From: Trichoplax sp. H2 | Lineage: Eukaryota; Placozoa; Uniplacotomia; Trichoplacea | NCBI GenBank assembly: GCA_003344405.1 | Contig: NOWV01000063.1 | Location: 336,471 to 400,470 of the forward strand | DNA: 64,000 nt | Direction of reading: 5' to 3' | Part shown: one piece after another, positions 12,401 through 35,534 of the stretch | How positions within the stretch are numbered: the first letter of the stretch is position 1 | Layout: the number at the start of each line of letters is the position of its first letter | The notes under the pieces: model-generated | What the model was told of the DNA's origin: nothing | Seen by the model: only the letters and a program-made list of their open reading frames with translations | Databases searched by the model: none | Translations under genes and position numbers: made by a program

Positions 12401-15242
12401 GAAGAAATTTCGAAAGAAGAATGTAAATTCAATACTTCATTCAAACCAGTTTTTGCATAGTTAGATTCAAGAGTTGTGCATTTAATAGAGAAAGGAATAC
12501 TTAGTCTACAAAATTTCATCTCTTTGTCCGTTTATAGCATCTGATCATTTTATCGAAGTTGTTGACTTACAAAGACATGTAGTGAGATTCTTACCACTCC
12601 CAAGGTAGATAATAAGCTATAATGAAATCATAAACTATTTCTGTTATGGTATTTAAACAGTTTTTAAATTCCTTAAATTCGCTCTAGAGTCCCGAGATCA
12701 AATTATGTGTATACCCCAGGAGAGATAATCCCATATGCAATCAATGCACTACCAGACGATAGGATATTGGTTATTGACTCTACTGGACGTGTTACTTTAT
12801 GGGAAACAGGATTTAGCAACTTAGAAAGGTATATTTCAAGAAAATTAATTCTTTTAGATTAACTTATTTACAACTACTTTGGAAGATCTACACCAGATAT
12901 TAGTACAAAAAATTATTGATTAAAGATTAGATAGCGAAAATTAGTTAAAAACTTTGGCTTCTGTAGTTCGCTAGATAAATGGATGCAACTAGTTACTGAT
13001 GAAGGTGCAGCAGAGGATACACAAGTAAGCCAAATGGATTATGTGGATATGTAATATTATGATCAGTATCTCCTATCCTTATTGTCGGCCAGTAACATAA
13101 TTATTGATCAATTACTAATAGATAACAATCGAGCGACCAAACGATCTGGAGGTTACAGATCCAAAACACGGAAAGGTTTGACACTTTTAATTTGAAGATA
13201 TAGCTAGTACGTGTTTGCTTCCTAATATTTTTCCTTCGTATTAGATTTTAACGTTTCTTGATCTTCACGACTATAGGAAGATCCATCAAACGCGCCCCAT
13301 GTTGGCGGCAATACCTGGGCTGGTGGTACTGGTGGAAGAAGCACTGCTGGCTTAGGAGGTAGAGGAGGACCATACCGGTTAGATGCTGGGCATGATGTCT
13401 ATCAAGTTTCCGATACTGACAAAGAAGTCGTACCACCAGAAGTGCGTTTAATTAAGCCAAGCTTTATGTACTATAGGATTATTACGCCAATATTTCTCCA
13501 ATTTACTATTCTAATATCAGTACGATACTATAATTTTAAATCTAATACTTGAATATTTCGCAGATCTCTGAGGCTGCTAGAAAGATGAACAGAAAAGCAT
13601 TTCAGGACAGGTATTATATTTAGACGTTTAAATTAAAAAATTGAGCGTATTACTGATCTTTCATCCGTAGAATTCAAAAGTTTGTAAACAACCAATTTTA
13701 CTTAAAGGCTTCGGGAGATTGAAATGAGTGAATATGATGCCGACGCTTACGACAAAGTATCGAATACTGTTCAACGGCAGGTTAAAGCCTTACGTGTTAT
13801 ATTAGACAGCCTTGAGGTAAGAATTTAATTTCTGATTAGAAAGCTTCAAAGTAGCTGTCAGTAAACACCTAATGGTGTCCATTCCAGGCAAAAGGTTTAG
13901 AAAGAACTTGGGCAAAAAATCAAACAACTGGAGATCTTGATGATAACAGGGTATGATATTTCATACATAATTCTTTATGAAAGCTAAAACTTCCAGTAGT
14001 ATCAACTAATTTATTTATGTAAAATCTTCACGAATGCTATTGTGCAGCTGATTGAAGGCCTAACAGGAGAGCGTACAATATATAAGAGAAGAGCAGACAA
14101 GGAACCTGAGGTTAACTTTACGAACGACACATTTTATTATTTTACGCATAGATAGCATAGGTATGAAATTGCTTCTACTAATGTTGTCAAAAATTAATTA
14201 CAATTCTTAGTACAACTCCCAAGATCAGGAACACCCAAAACGACTTAGGCTAGCTGTTGATGTGAGCGGTAGTATGTATAGATTTAATGGAGTAGACGGT
14301 AGACTTCAGAGAACACTAGAAGCGACATGCATGTTAATGGAAGCATTCGAAAACTATGACCAAAAATTTCAGGTAAATTTACAAATACAAGATTCTACAA
14401 ACTATACCTGTGAATATTAATTTCTAGAAATCCTGAAAGTGTAATGAATGAATACTTTAGCTTACCAAATAACCGGAGCGTCACTAGTAACTCTAAGAGT
14501 GCTTAAGTCACAATAAATAACTTGTGAAGATTGCTGTATCATTTCTAAAATCGATGCTTACTACTTAATACTATAGTATGAAATTTTCGGTCATTCCGGA
14601 GAAGATCCCGAAATTCCCTTTATAAGATACGACAAAGCACCTAAAAATAATAAGGAACGACTTAAAGTTTTAAAGGTAAGAACCAACAATTCTACTACGC
14701 ATAACAATTTGAGGGCAGTATGTTATTATAGCCTATTTTTAACTTAATTAAAGAGCTCAAAGATACGTTCATACTCTATAAATATATACTATCCTAATTG
14801 AAATATATATTGCTTTTATTAGGCTATGCATGCACATTCTCAATTCTGTTTTAGTGGTGATACTACTATGGAAGCTACAAAAAATGCAGTAGAAAAAGTT
14901 GTAGAAGACGAAGCCGATGAACATTTTGTAATTATACTATCTGATGCAAATTTGGAAAGATATGGTTTAAACGCAGCCAAACTAGGAGCAATGATGAGCT
15001 CCGATCCGAGAGTTAATGTATTCTTCATATTCATTGGTTCTTTGGGAAATCAAGCTGAAAGGTTAGCTTACATTATGAAATTCGAAATGTTGTGTTACAG
15101 AATTAAAATAAAAGTCTATTTATTTCTTTGTAGACTAAAGAAAAAACTTCCTGCTGGACATGCTTTCGTTTGTATGAATACCAAAGATATTCCACAAATA
15201 TTACAACAAATATTTACTTCTACAATGCTTTTAACAAGATGA
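3474..15242 (+). CDS. VWA8: VWA8, mitochondrial AAA-ATPase with von Willebrand A domain
   Basis: Very large MoxR/dynein-like ATPase of mitochondria (peroxisomes also reported). 51 GT-AG exons join in one frame to 1889 residues, close to vertebrate VWA8: 3474-3573, 3719-3796, 4040-4095, 4409-4483, 4584-4798, 4907-4970, 5088-5252, 5447-5496, 5673-5781, 5875-5979, 6090-6158, 6257-6364, 6439-6528, 6611-6688, 6774-6934, 7001-7114, 7214-7388, 7475-7552, 7699-7814, 7918-8012, 8135-8241, 8347-8418, 8529-8605, 8693-8768, 8914-9049, 9118-9237, 9308-9360, 9472-9624, 9734-9885, 10412-10514, 10606-10744, 10845-11068, 11200-11313, 11447-11511, 11600-11725, 11790-11937, 11983-12150, 12263-12422, 12538-12604, 12688-12828, 12967-13024, 13122-13175, 13277-13441, 13564-13610, 13708-13816, 13888-13950, 14048-14110, 14211-14372, 14577-14675, 14823-15061, 15134-15242. 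Three ATPase modules: degenerate Walker A GNPGPLRR, then GPKGCGKT (about residue 427), then GNQGVGKNK (about 758), each with its own Walker B. The C-terminal VWA domain has MIDAS DVSGS (about 1704). The basic N-terminus suits mitochondrial import. The ATG at 3516 is an alternative start. Confidence 0.96.
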
Positions 15243-15551
15243 ATAACTATTGCTAGTGATAATAGTTAATATGATTAATTAAATCCAGAAGACATCTTTA
15301 TGTGTCGAAAATGATTGAGATAAATCATGTTATTCTAAGAAGCCTACGGGTTATCTTTAATTAAAGCATACGCATATATCCGTAATAAAATGAAGCCTTA
15401 ACAAGGTCCTAACTCATGCTAACGGTTAGACTATTCCTAAATACTTATTTTACGAATGATTTAAACACAGGTCACATAACGACATCAGAGGATCGATTGT
15501 TGTCGTAATAGTAAGGATTAACGTCAATACATAATGACGTTCAATCAATGT
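15243..15551. other. Convergent spacer between VWA8 and glutathione reductase
   Basis: 309 bases between the two stop codons. It must hold both 3' ends. An AATAAA-type signal for VWA8 is visible near 15382 ('cgtaataaaatg'). Nothing else was recognised. Confidence 0.6.
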
Positions 15552-20790
<5,239 letters not shown>

Positions 20791-20826
20791 CGCAGTAAAA
20801 ATACGAAGTCGAAGCAAGTCCGTAGT

Positions 20827-21150
20827 CACGTGGTCAATCGCTGACGTCAGAAGTCAGCCTGTTTTTGTTTTGTAGACTTCGCCGCCGAGCTACACGTGTT
20901 GAGTCGATTCAGTATCGTGGTTGAAAACATACTGGATAGCAATAGCTTTTAGTATAAAAAGGGTGTCGATCGTATTGGATCGACACCAGTTTGCAAAGCA
21001 AGCACCACCTCAACCGCGGTTGGGTCAACTAGATGTAATTGACTCGCTCGTATCGCGTCATCCAGTAGCAACGACACTTGCACGATCGGGTCATCTCACT
21101 CGAGCGCTTCAACTCTTTTTCCTATCCGAGACCTGGACAATTCCTCCAAT
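20827..21150 (+). promoter_or_regulatory. Probable dyskerin promoter and 5' leader
   Basis: Just upstream of the DKC1 start lie two CACGTG E-boxes (20827-20832 and 20893-20898), a perfect CRE palindrome TGACGTCA (20842-20849), and a TATA-like TATAAAAA (20953-20960). The TATA-like word is followed at once by a perfect 10-base hairpin (20962-20971 with 20978-20987; arms GGTGTCGATC and GATCGACACC, loop GTATTG). In vertebrates DKC1 is a MYC/E-box target; any regulation here is inference. A 78-codon open frame across the leader looks fortuitous. Confidence 0.5.
20962..20987 (+). other. Perfect 10-bp hairpin in the DKC1 leader
   Basis: The two 10-base arms are exact reverse complements around a 6-base loop. 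It sits two bases after a TATA-like word and 163 bases before the ATG, so it is either at the very start of the mRNA or a DNA-binding palindrome. Confidence 0.6.
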
Positions 21151-26247
<5,097 letters not shown>

Positions 26248-29200
26248 ACAGCAATTTTGTATACTCCTATTAAATTTACTTTATTATGATATTGTAATAT
26301 TGACTGTACACAGTACATGCTGTTCTGTTTGTACAGAACTATGCAATGCAGTGTTATACAGTATTAACAGCAGAAAGAATTTACATCATGTTGCATGGTC
26401 TTCTAATCCAATCTTAATAGCAGTAGTACATCAGAATGCATTTGTTTTTAGCAAGCGATAATTGCAAAAGTTAATTTTTTACATTACTTTTGCTCTTGCA
26501 TGGATCACTTTTAAAAATGTTCTTACCACAGTTAAAAGTTATGGTACCATATTTTACGCTGGTTGCATAATGACACGTCGTTTAACTTGACCATCATTCA
26601 CGTTTATCTAGAAATACATTTAATCTTTTATATTTGTAGCAGCTAATGTGCTCCAAAGTCGAAGGTATAAATAGAATATCATAAGAGCTATACAGTATAA
26701 AGTATGGAGAAAGATAGAAAAAGTAATTGTTATCAGGCATTATTTGATAATTATAACCAGTCTATACCTGACTGTGGTCAATTGCTTGCTTAATTTTTTG
26801 TTAATTCTTTATTCATGATACATTTACACTGCTCAGCTCATGTAATTCCATTAATCAATTGTAACGATGGGTTTGTCGAAGACTTCGGAAAATTTAATCT
26901 TGCAGCACTATACAAGAATATATTGGACAAAATTCTGTATTATCTTTTTGGATTACCCCACTGTTGCATTGTTTACTATCGACATTATAAATACAATCTA
27001 TCCTTACTTAATGTAATCAGTTTTTATAAATTGATAGGATCAGTAATAAATATTGTGACATACGATCTTCACTGTTTGGATACTATTCATATATACTTGT
27101 ATGGTTTGAACAGGTAGGTGCGCTGAAATACTGTTATGAAATGAGATAGAATACAAATTGACTTGTTCCTTCTAGCCTAATAACTACTTAGTAATTTATT
27201 TAATAGTTAGTAACGATATCTAGTCTTGATGCAAATTGCAAAGTTAGAGTTGGCGTACTGTAGTACTCGTTTTGCAGCTGAAGACATTCATAAGACTGTA
27301 AACAGGAAATCGACAGTATAGCAATAATCTCCTTGACAGTGCATAGTGTATTATCTAGTTTGGGCCTTTGTTATTTGGTTTTTGCTATTCTAGAAATATA
27401 CTAGACTACTCGCATAATTAGAACATTATTCAAGACTGCGGTAGCATGTACGCATACAAGCCATTTAATGAATAGTTAACTGCATTGCTTACTTTGATTT
27501 CCTTATACTACAATGGTAATATGTACCGGTGATAAACTAGTCTATTTTTTTTAATGGCCTAAATTGAAAGGAAGATTGATTGCTGGCACTGCTCTAGATT
27601 AGATGCCACTATAGTCTTGAATCATTAAATACCGTATTCGAAGTCGTTTTCTCCTTCCATTCTACGTCGCTCAGCACTTCTACTTTACTTACTGGCACTA
27701 GACTACATTAGTCTACTTATAACTCAAAATTGAGTTAAGATGAATTGGCAGCATTACAAAAAATGGCTGAGATTGCTACTATAGTCTTGAATCTATTCGT
27801 CATTTACTTTATTCTTTAATGACAATAATTATAATTATGCGTATAAGTAGCTACCATGCTGTTAGTCATTTTTGGTAACAGATCAAGAAATTGATGAGAC
27901 TGCCACTATAGCCTTGAATCTATCCGTTATTTACTTTATTCTTTAATGGCAATGATTGTAAGTAGCTACGATATTCTTAATCATTTTTGGTAACAGATCA
28001 AGAAATTGATGAGACTGCCACTATAGCCTTGAATCTATCCGTTATTTACTTTATTCTTTAATGGCAATGATTGTAAGTAGCTACGATATTCGTAATCATT
28101 TTTGGCAACATATTAAGAAATGGATGAGATTGCTACCATAGTCTTGAATCTATCCGTCATTTAGTTTATTCTTTACGAGCAATAATTATGCGTATAAGTA
28201 GCTACAATACTCTTAGTCATTTTTGGTAACAGATCAGAAATTGATAAGATTGCCACTGCATGTAGTCTTGAATCTATCCGTTGCTTAGCTCAATCTTTAA
28301 TGGCAATGATTGTAAGTAGCTACGACACTCTTAACCATTTTTGGCAGCATATCAAGAAATGGATGAGATTGGAAAGTAACTACGACACCCTTAGCCATCT
28401 CCTTCTGTATTAGCATTCGTCTATAGTTGGTAACATTGATTAAAAAAAGGATTTGATTTACTGCAAGAAATGGATTAGATTGGATATATTAGCACTAGTC
28501 TGTTGTTAATGCTAGTTAAAAAGTATGGATTCATTGGCAGCACTGCAAGCTATGAAATTCCATTGGAAAGTAACTAAGGTACTCGTAGTCATCTCCTTCG
28601 TATATTAGCACTAGACTAGGAATGACAAACAGAATTAAAATATTCCTATGCAATCGTTTTGTAACTCTTAATGAATAGGGATATGTAAGATCTTACTCTG
28701 TGAACTAGCATAGCCTAAATCATAGAACTAAATACAGCTAATCAAGTTGGTGTCGATGATGGTATGTGGTATTTCTTGATGGAAGTATAGAAGCACCAAT
28801 TGTGTCCTTAAAAGATTTTAATTACAAGCTACTCTCAAAGTAACTAACGTGTAAAATAATAGCATGTTACATAACAAATTGATCGGCAGCACTGCAAGAA
28901 TTGGATTCCATTGCCATACCAGTGCAGCAAGAAATAGCTTTAAGCGTTAAAGAGAAATCACTGAGGTATCGTCTCTGCGTGTAGACTCCCTTTAAGGAAT
29001 CTACTCGATCGTATGTAGAAAATAGACTAAAGATGAAGGGATCTACTGTAGCATAGAAGGTTGCTAACAGAAGAAAGATCGATCTACTCCAATTCCACCA
29101 TGGTATGCACTACTGTACAATAGTCCATTTCGAAACTAAGCCTTAGATCAACACATTTAGGGTAAATAAACTATTTTGCAAACAAACATTTTTTTCCCCA

Positions 29201-29577
29201 GTCCATGAATTCCATCAACAAGTTAATGTATACAACATGGATAGCCATGCTATGCAGAATATACGATTGGTGTGCTCACTAGCAATACTACACTATTAGG
29301 ATCCACCGTTCTGTATAATTCATACATAAATAAATTTGAGTATTGCTTCCTACTGAGAGGCCCAACTTTGAATATACAGTTTACTGGAAATCTCAGTTCT
29401 CGTGAATAAGTAATTATTGTCCTATGCACTCTTTATTGCTCTACTATACTCGTATCATAATATCCAATACCAACTAGATATTATAAAATATCATATTCGT
29501 ACATCTTGATGGCATATCTTGAGATATTTCGAACAATCGTGCTCTAATTGAGAAAAAAAGATCAAAAGGAAAATCCA
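26248..29577. other. Spacer between DKC1 and the receptor pair
   Basis: No gene recognised. An open frame of about 100 codons at 26815-27117 (plus) has no motif or homologue I know, an odd Tyr/Ile/Cys-rich composition and no clear splice context; probably chance. 27590-28640 is a tandem array (separate entry). Confidence 0.5.
27590..28640. repeat. Tandem array, about 115-120-base unit
   Basis: Roughly seven to eight units with 'ccactatagccttgaatcta', 'tttactttattctttaatgg' and 'catttttggtaacagatcaa'. Two neighbouring copies (about 27895-28010 and 28012-28127) are almost identical, so amplification or conversion was recent there; outer copies are decayed. Confidence 0.85.
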
Positions 29578-32500
29578 ATGGACCAATTTAAATTAATCCT
29601 TTTCAATCTTATGTTAGGGCTAATTTGCCAACAAGCGATCGCTCATTTCATCCAGCCAACTCTTCCAACACAAGCCTATTTCCGACAGAGTTTTCCATTT
29701 CAACACCGGCAAGAAAGAGCTATAGTACGAGGTAATTATATATTGAATATGCAATCTATAAGTAATAAAAAAACTTCATCAATCCAATCGCATTTTCATG
29801 TCCTATTGGGTCTTTTTGTTAATCGCAATGAACTATCGGATCATATATGCTAGTTTAGTATTAAAAATGATTGGTCCATAAGTAAAAAACTCCATCAATC
29901 CAATCGCATTCTTATGCCTTATTGGGCCTTTTTAAATCCCAATCAGCTATCCAATTGTATGAAGTAGTTTAGTGTTAAAAATATAATAATTGATCGATAT
30001 ATTTGCTCAAGTTAGGATGGATCCATCTCCCCTTGTTTACTGCTCTTTATGGACAGTATTTATCCTGGCTAGAGTTGGTTTGAACTGAAATAGAATAGCC
30101 GTCAATTTTATGTTGAGAAATTACAATATCAAGAGTTTTCCTTTCTACCCATTAGCTTATGTAGTAGCAATGATCACGTCTATCTTTATTTATTCAATCT
30201 TGACGACCATGAACAAGATGGATCGTTATTCCTTAGGGCAGTGCATTGATTATTTTTCGTTCTACATACCAAAGCTATAGACTGCTACATGAATAGGACA
30301 GTCGATTGCTAACAGATCGACGAAAAGATGGAGCTAATACCATTTTGGGGGCTTAGTATTCATTGACCATGATACAAACTTGGAAACAAATTAATAATAT
30401 CCTATAGTACATCTTTTCCTATCATAGCCCACACGTTGCGACGACATTGGCTTGGGAATAAAGTTGAAAATGTCCGTTGATTCATCTTTTCCGATGGTGA
30501 TGCACATATTACAACAATATTCACTTGGAAATAACTTGAAATTGCCTTGATTTTCAACTTTTCCTATCATGAATTCAAAGTGTCCTAACGTTAATCTCTT
30601 CCTGTCATGATTTGCATATTGTCCGGATATTAACTGGGGAATAAATTTATACTAACGTTAATCTTTTCCTGTCGTGATTTGCGTATTTGTCAGAATATAA
30701 ACTTGGGGAAAAAATTGACACTAACATTAATCTTTTCCTATCATGATGCATATGTCGTGGCGACATACATTTAGGAATAAGTTCATAATGTCCTTACGTT
30801 TATCCTTTCCTGATCACGATATTGTGGTGATATCGATATTAACTTGGTAATCAAATCGAAAATGTTCTAACGTTAATCTTTTCAATCATCATGAGTGACG
30901 ATATCGATATTAACTTGATAATCAATTCGAAAGTATCCTAGCGCTCTTCTTTTCCTGATCTCTATGTTATGACGATATCAAATTAACTTAGTAATCAATT
31001 CGAAAATGTCCTAAAATTCATTTTTTCTTGATCTCTATGTTGTGACGATATCGATAATAACTTGGTAATCAATCAGATAATGTCTTAAAGTTCCTATCAT
31101 GATCCTAGACGTTGGACGATATCGGTATTAACTTGGTGATCAACTAGAAAATGTCCTAACGTTTATCTTTCCCTGATCTACGAGTATATATTGTGATGAT
31201 ATCGATCGTAACTGGGAATCAATTAGAATTGCCCTAACGTTCATCTTTCCCAGATCTATATATTATGACGATATTAATATTAGCTTGGTAATCAACTACA
31301 AAATACCTTAACGTCCATCTTTCCCCGATTTCCATATTACAATAATGTCAATTTAGTAATCAATTAGAAAATGTCCTAACGTTCATCTTTCCCTGATCTA
31401 TATAGTGTGATGATATCGATCGTAACTTGGGAATAAATTAGAAAATGTCCTAGCGTTCATCTTTCCCTGATCTATATGGTTTGACGATATCGATAGTAAC
31501 TTGGTAATCAATTATAAAGTGTCTTAACATTCACCTTTTCCTACCATGATCCATAGTTCCATACGTTGTGATGATATTGATAGTAACCTGGGAATAAATT
31601 AGAAAATGTAATGTTGATCATGATCCCTATACACGTATTTGACGATATAGATAGTAACTTGAGATTGAATTGAAATTATTCTAACGTGAATCATTTCCTA
31701 TCCTAACTCATAAGTTAAAATGATATATTTAAGAACAAATACATGTCCTAACCTTTTCATAATGCTATTGAGGTAGGTGGAAGAGAATCATCGATAGCTT
31801 ACACTGGTGGCCAAGCCAAAATCACCTGTAAAATTTTAAAATCCACTGATCGCGATCCTCCATCCAAGCCGGAATGTACTAATTTGTTCTGTCTCAATAA
31901 CCGTAAACTTTGCTTTTATTGCTCTAAAACAGAGCAATACAACTATAAGGATAATTGCTTAGCTTGCTGGAAATTTAATGGTAATCTATTGCCTGTAGAA
32001 GGACAAGATCAGTTTTCCTTCGGTTTGGAACAGAAATCGGATACAAATTCAGCTTATTATTATTTCAATCTGATTATTAAAAATGTCCATAAGGAGAATG
32101 AAGGAAATTATTCGTGTTCACTAACGATGCTTGAATACGGATATAGTCATACAATGCAGGACCTAAGCACTCTTCAAGTCAAAGGTTACCTATTCAACTT
32201 GAATTATTAACCAAATTAACGTTTAGATAGAAGTTTTAGTTTGCAATAAACGAAAAGTTCGTTTTTTCATTCCAATCGTCCACTTTAAAATAGAAGAACA
32301 AACTGGCACTATAAAACCTGATTTGTTATTTACAATTATATCTTTTAGATTCATGGATTCAATGCAGTAAGGAAAAAATGATGGAAGTACAGTATGATAA
32401 CGATGGCAATCAAGCTAAGATTTATTGCAAAGCTTATGGAGCTCCACCTTTGCATTTCCAATTCCAATGGTATCGAATAACTGGAAGGAATAAGACAAAA

Positions 32501-35500
32501 TTAAGTGGAAATTATAATGCAAATCAAGGATCATCTATTATCAATGTACTACCAATCGATCGAAGAAAAGTAGAACAAACTGGAAAGATTATTTGTATTG
32601 CTCGAAATACTTTGATCAAGGATTCTCAATGTCAATATCAAGGCAATGTAAATCCACTAGATGATGCTAGTAAGTCAATTCAATCTTGATTAAGGTATAG
32701 ATAGGGAAAGGAATAAAATAGCTAGAATATTCATTTACTGCACAAAATAAGAGTAGAATTCGTATGTCAGTGTGAGCCATATTGACCTACGCACTACCCG
32801 ATTTTAGTAAATTGATTCTATCTTGGTTAAAACATAGATAGGGAAAGGAATAGTTTAGCTGAAGTATTCCTTTGCTGCCTAAAATAAGAGTCAAATTCTC
32901 TATGCGAGTATCAGTAATACTAATCTACAAAAAATGGCTTAAAAATCCAGTGATGTATCGACAAATAAATGAGTAGACTACATTAATCTGCGTCCTTATA
33001 CGTATGTTGATTACGGAATAGATACGAGATTTATTCTTGATTTATTCTAAAGTTACTGAACACATTCTGTATTTGGATATAGAAAGATTTTTCCCACGCC
33101 ATTTCTTAGCTAAAATAAGTACTAGACCTTTCATGCTAAAATTATTGTCATAGATAATCAAAGATAGATCAATTTGGTTCCACGGTAAACTTATTTTTCC
33201 CTATATTACTTGCGATATTTCTACTATCAACTAGCTTGGATGGTCACGCTGATTAGTATTTTAGGATCTGGAACACTAACGTTATGTATTATCGGCGTAT
33301 TGCTAAAAGTAACACGAAATCAGACTATCACTGGGTTGGCCAGAACCTTAGTGACTATACTCAGTAGAGAAGGTAAGTCAAGGTTTATTAGCGCATAGCT
33401 TATAAAATTCAATGTTCTACTTTACTCGAATTATTAAAGATTCAATCTTTTTTCTATAACACTAAACTAAGATTTATTAGTTCATAGCTTATAAAACAAT
33501 TCTAGATAGGCTTTATAATAAATTCAATATTCTCATTTCTCGAACCATTACACCTGCTATTTTTAATCAATAATAACAAAGTCAAGATTAATCAGCTCAT
33601 AGCTTATGAAATAATTCTAGATAAGCTTTATAAAAATTCAATATTCTATCTTACTTATAAAATAATTGTAGATAGACCTTACAATAAATTGAATACTCTA
33701 CCTAACTCGAAGTCAAGGTTTATTAGCTCATAGTTTATAAAATAATTCTAGATCGACTCTACTTGTATAAAAATTCGATATTCTTCTACCTTACTCGAAC
33801 CATAAAAGATGCTATCTTATGTCATAATGACAAAATCAAGATTTATTAAATCATAGTTTATAAAATAATCCTAGATAGGCGTTGTAATAATTCAATATTC
33901 TATCTTACTCAAACCATAAAAGATGCTATCTTTTGTCATAATAATTAAGTCAAGGTTTATTAGCTCATAGCTTCTAAAATAACTATAGATAAGCTTTATA
34001 ATAAATTCAATATTCTACCGCTCTCAAACTATAAAAGATTTTAACGTTTATCATAATAACGGTTATGCAACAGCTTGTATCTAGAGTAGTAGCCTCCGGA
34101 TTTTCAATCAGTACTTACCCAGTCGTAACTTTCTCGCTATACTCTTCCGTTCATAAGCTTGCTTGGAATTACTATCATTTCTCTTATAAAATAGGATAGA
34201 GTAGCTCATACGAGTAAGTTATAAAATATCATGTCATTAGTGTTATAATAAAGCCTTGAGCATATTGATAGTCAGTTCGTCGAAGAAAAATTATTTTGTA
34301 TAATAATTTTCGTCTTGATCTTCGGATATCTTATATATTAATGTATATTATTGCGTCTATCATGATAGTCTTGATAATTCAAACACAACCATTCTTAACT
34401 GAAGATATAGAAGAATTTCGTAAGGAAATTGGAGCAACTTATAAAGCCAGAGTCTTCTATATTGACAATACAACTACATGGGCAGATATAAGAACAGTTG
34501 TGGCAAATTTAAAAAGATTTAAAGTTGTCATATGTATCATTAGTGAAAAAATACTGCATGAAGGTGTCAGTAACCTACAATTTAAAGATTGTTTATGTAA
34601 AATTATTACTAAATGTATAGAAAAAGAGAATGTGACCGGTATGCCGCCTATACTTATTCTTAAAAAGGAGGAATTTAATCATAGCCACTATCCCGATGAC
34701 GTCGATCAATTAGAATGCATTGATATTCACTTAAAGGACGAGCAATTTCAGCAATTGCTAAAATCTCATTTAACGAATGAGCAAATTCAATGGCTAGAAG
34801 ATCATTTTACTGATCAGCAATTCAAGCAACTGCTTAAAATATATTATAACGATCAATCATTTCAGCTATTGCGAGAAAATTGTTTAACCCATGAGCAATT
34901 TCTAATGTTACTTGTAAGTCATTTAGACGATGACCAATATCAGCAATTACTAAAAACTCAATTAACTGGTGAGCAAATTCAATACCTAGAAGATCACTTA
35001 AATCAGCGGCAATTACGACAATGGCTTAAAAATTATTTCACAAATCAACAACTTCAAATATTACAAGAATCTCGTTTATCAACCGATCAAGAATTACAGC
35101 AATTGGTAGAAAACCAGTTAACTGATGATCTACTCCAATCATTCCTGCAAACTCGTTTAACAGATGAGCAAATTCAATGGTTAAAAGATCATTTAACTCC
35201 TCAGCAATTAAAGCAATTGCTTAAAAATTATTCCATCAATAGACAATTTCAGCCTTTGCTAATAGCTCTTTTAACCAATGAGCAATTGGAACTGCTGCTT
35301 CAAAGTCATTTAATCGATGATCAATTCCAACAATTACTCAAAAATAGCCTAACTAGTCAGCAAATTCAATGGCTAGAAAATCATTTAGCTGATCAGCAAA
35401 GCAAGCAATTTCAACAAGTACAAACAAATAGGTTAAGTACTGAACAATTTCGTCAGTTGACAGAGAGTCATTTAACCCATGATCAATATGAACAATTACT

Positions 35501-35534
35501 CGAAAGCTTTGCTCGATTTTACTATAGCGATTAG
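29578..35534 (+). CDS. Ig-Ig-TM-STIR receptor 1 with C-terminal helical repeats
   Basis: Five in-phase exons, all introns phase 1, 728 residues: 29578-29731, 31777-32184, 32349-32669, 33235-33372, 34369-35534. Signal peptide 1-22; Ig domain 1 about 55-187, with a Cys-rich insert before its core Trp and F-strand YSCS; Ig domain 2 about 190-290, with C, W and C in place; membrane span about 297-318; cytoplasmic domain 341-455 with strand VLIIQTQ, a helix, strand ARVFYIDN, Trp, then KVVICIISEK. This alternation fits the STIR superfamily (SEFIR or divergent TIR); the TIR box-2 Gly is absent. From about 461 to the end there are some 20 units of 12-13 residues, consensus LTDEQFQQLLKSH. It resembles IL-1R/Toll-type receptors in layout; ligand and signalling partner are unknown. 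The exon 5 acceptor was chosen by phase and by match with the neighbouring paralogue. Confidence 0.85.
30400..31740. repeat. Tandem array in intron 1 of receptor 1, about 75-80-base unit
   Basis: About 16-17 units with 'ttcatctttccctgatctat', 'gacgatatcgatattaactt' and 'ggtaatcaattagaaaatgt'. It fills nearly the whole second half of the intron and ends just before the Ig1 exon. Confidence 0.85.
33380..34060. repeat. Tandem array in intron 4 of receptor 1, about 110-120-base unit
   Basis: About six units with 'aagtcaaggtttattagctc', 'atagcttataaaataattct' and 'ataaattcaatattctacct', lying between the membrane-span exon and the STIR exon. Confidence 0.8.
34730..35516 (+). repeat. Coding 13-residue repeats in four 64-65-residue super-repeats
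   Basis: About 20 units of the LTxEQxxxLL type. Every fifth unit is the variant LTxEQIQWLEDH; its Leu codons start at 34770, 34962, 35157 and 35349, i.e. 192, 195 and 192 bases apart. So the array is four higher-order repeats of five units. Hydrophobic spacing and the Thr/Ser/Asp cap suggest one short amphipathic helix per unit. Confidence 0.85.

Noticed and set aside
26815-27117. 100-codon open frame
   Set aside because: No recognisable motif, odd composition and no exon partners; kept only as a remark in the spacer entry.
30400-31740. CRISPR-like array
   Set aside because: Units are contiguous, diverged tandem repeats without unique spacers, inside a eukaryotic intron.
34730-35516. Likeness of LTxEQ units to TAL-effector repeats
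   Set aside because: TAL units are 33-35 residues with a variable di-residue; here units are 12-13 residues. LTxEQ is a common helix cap.
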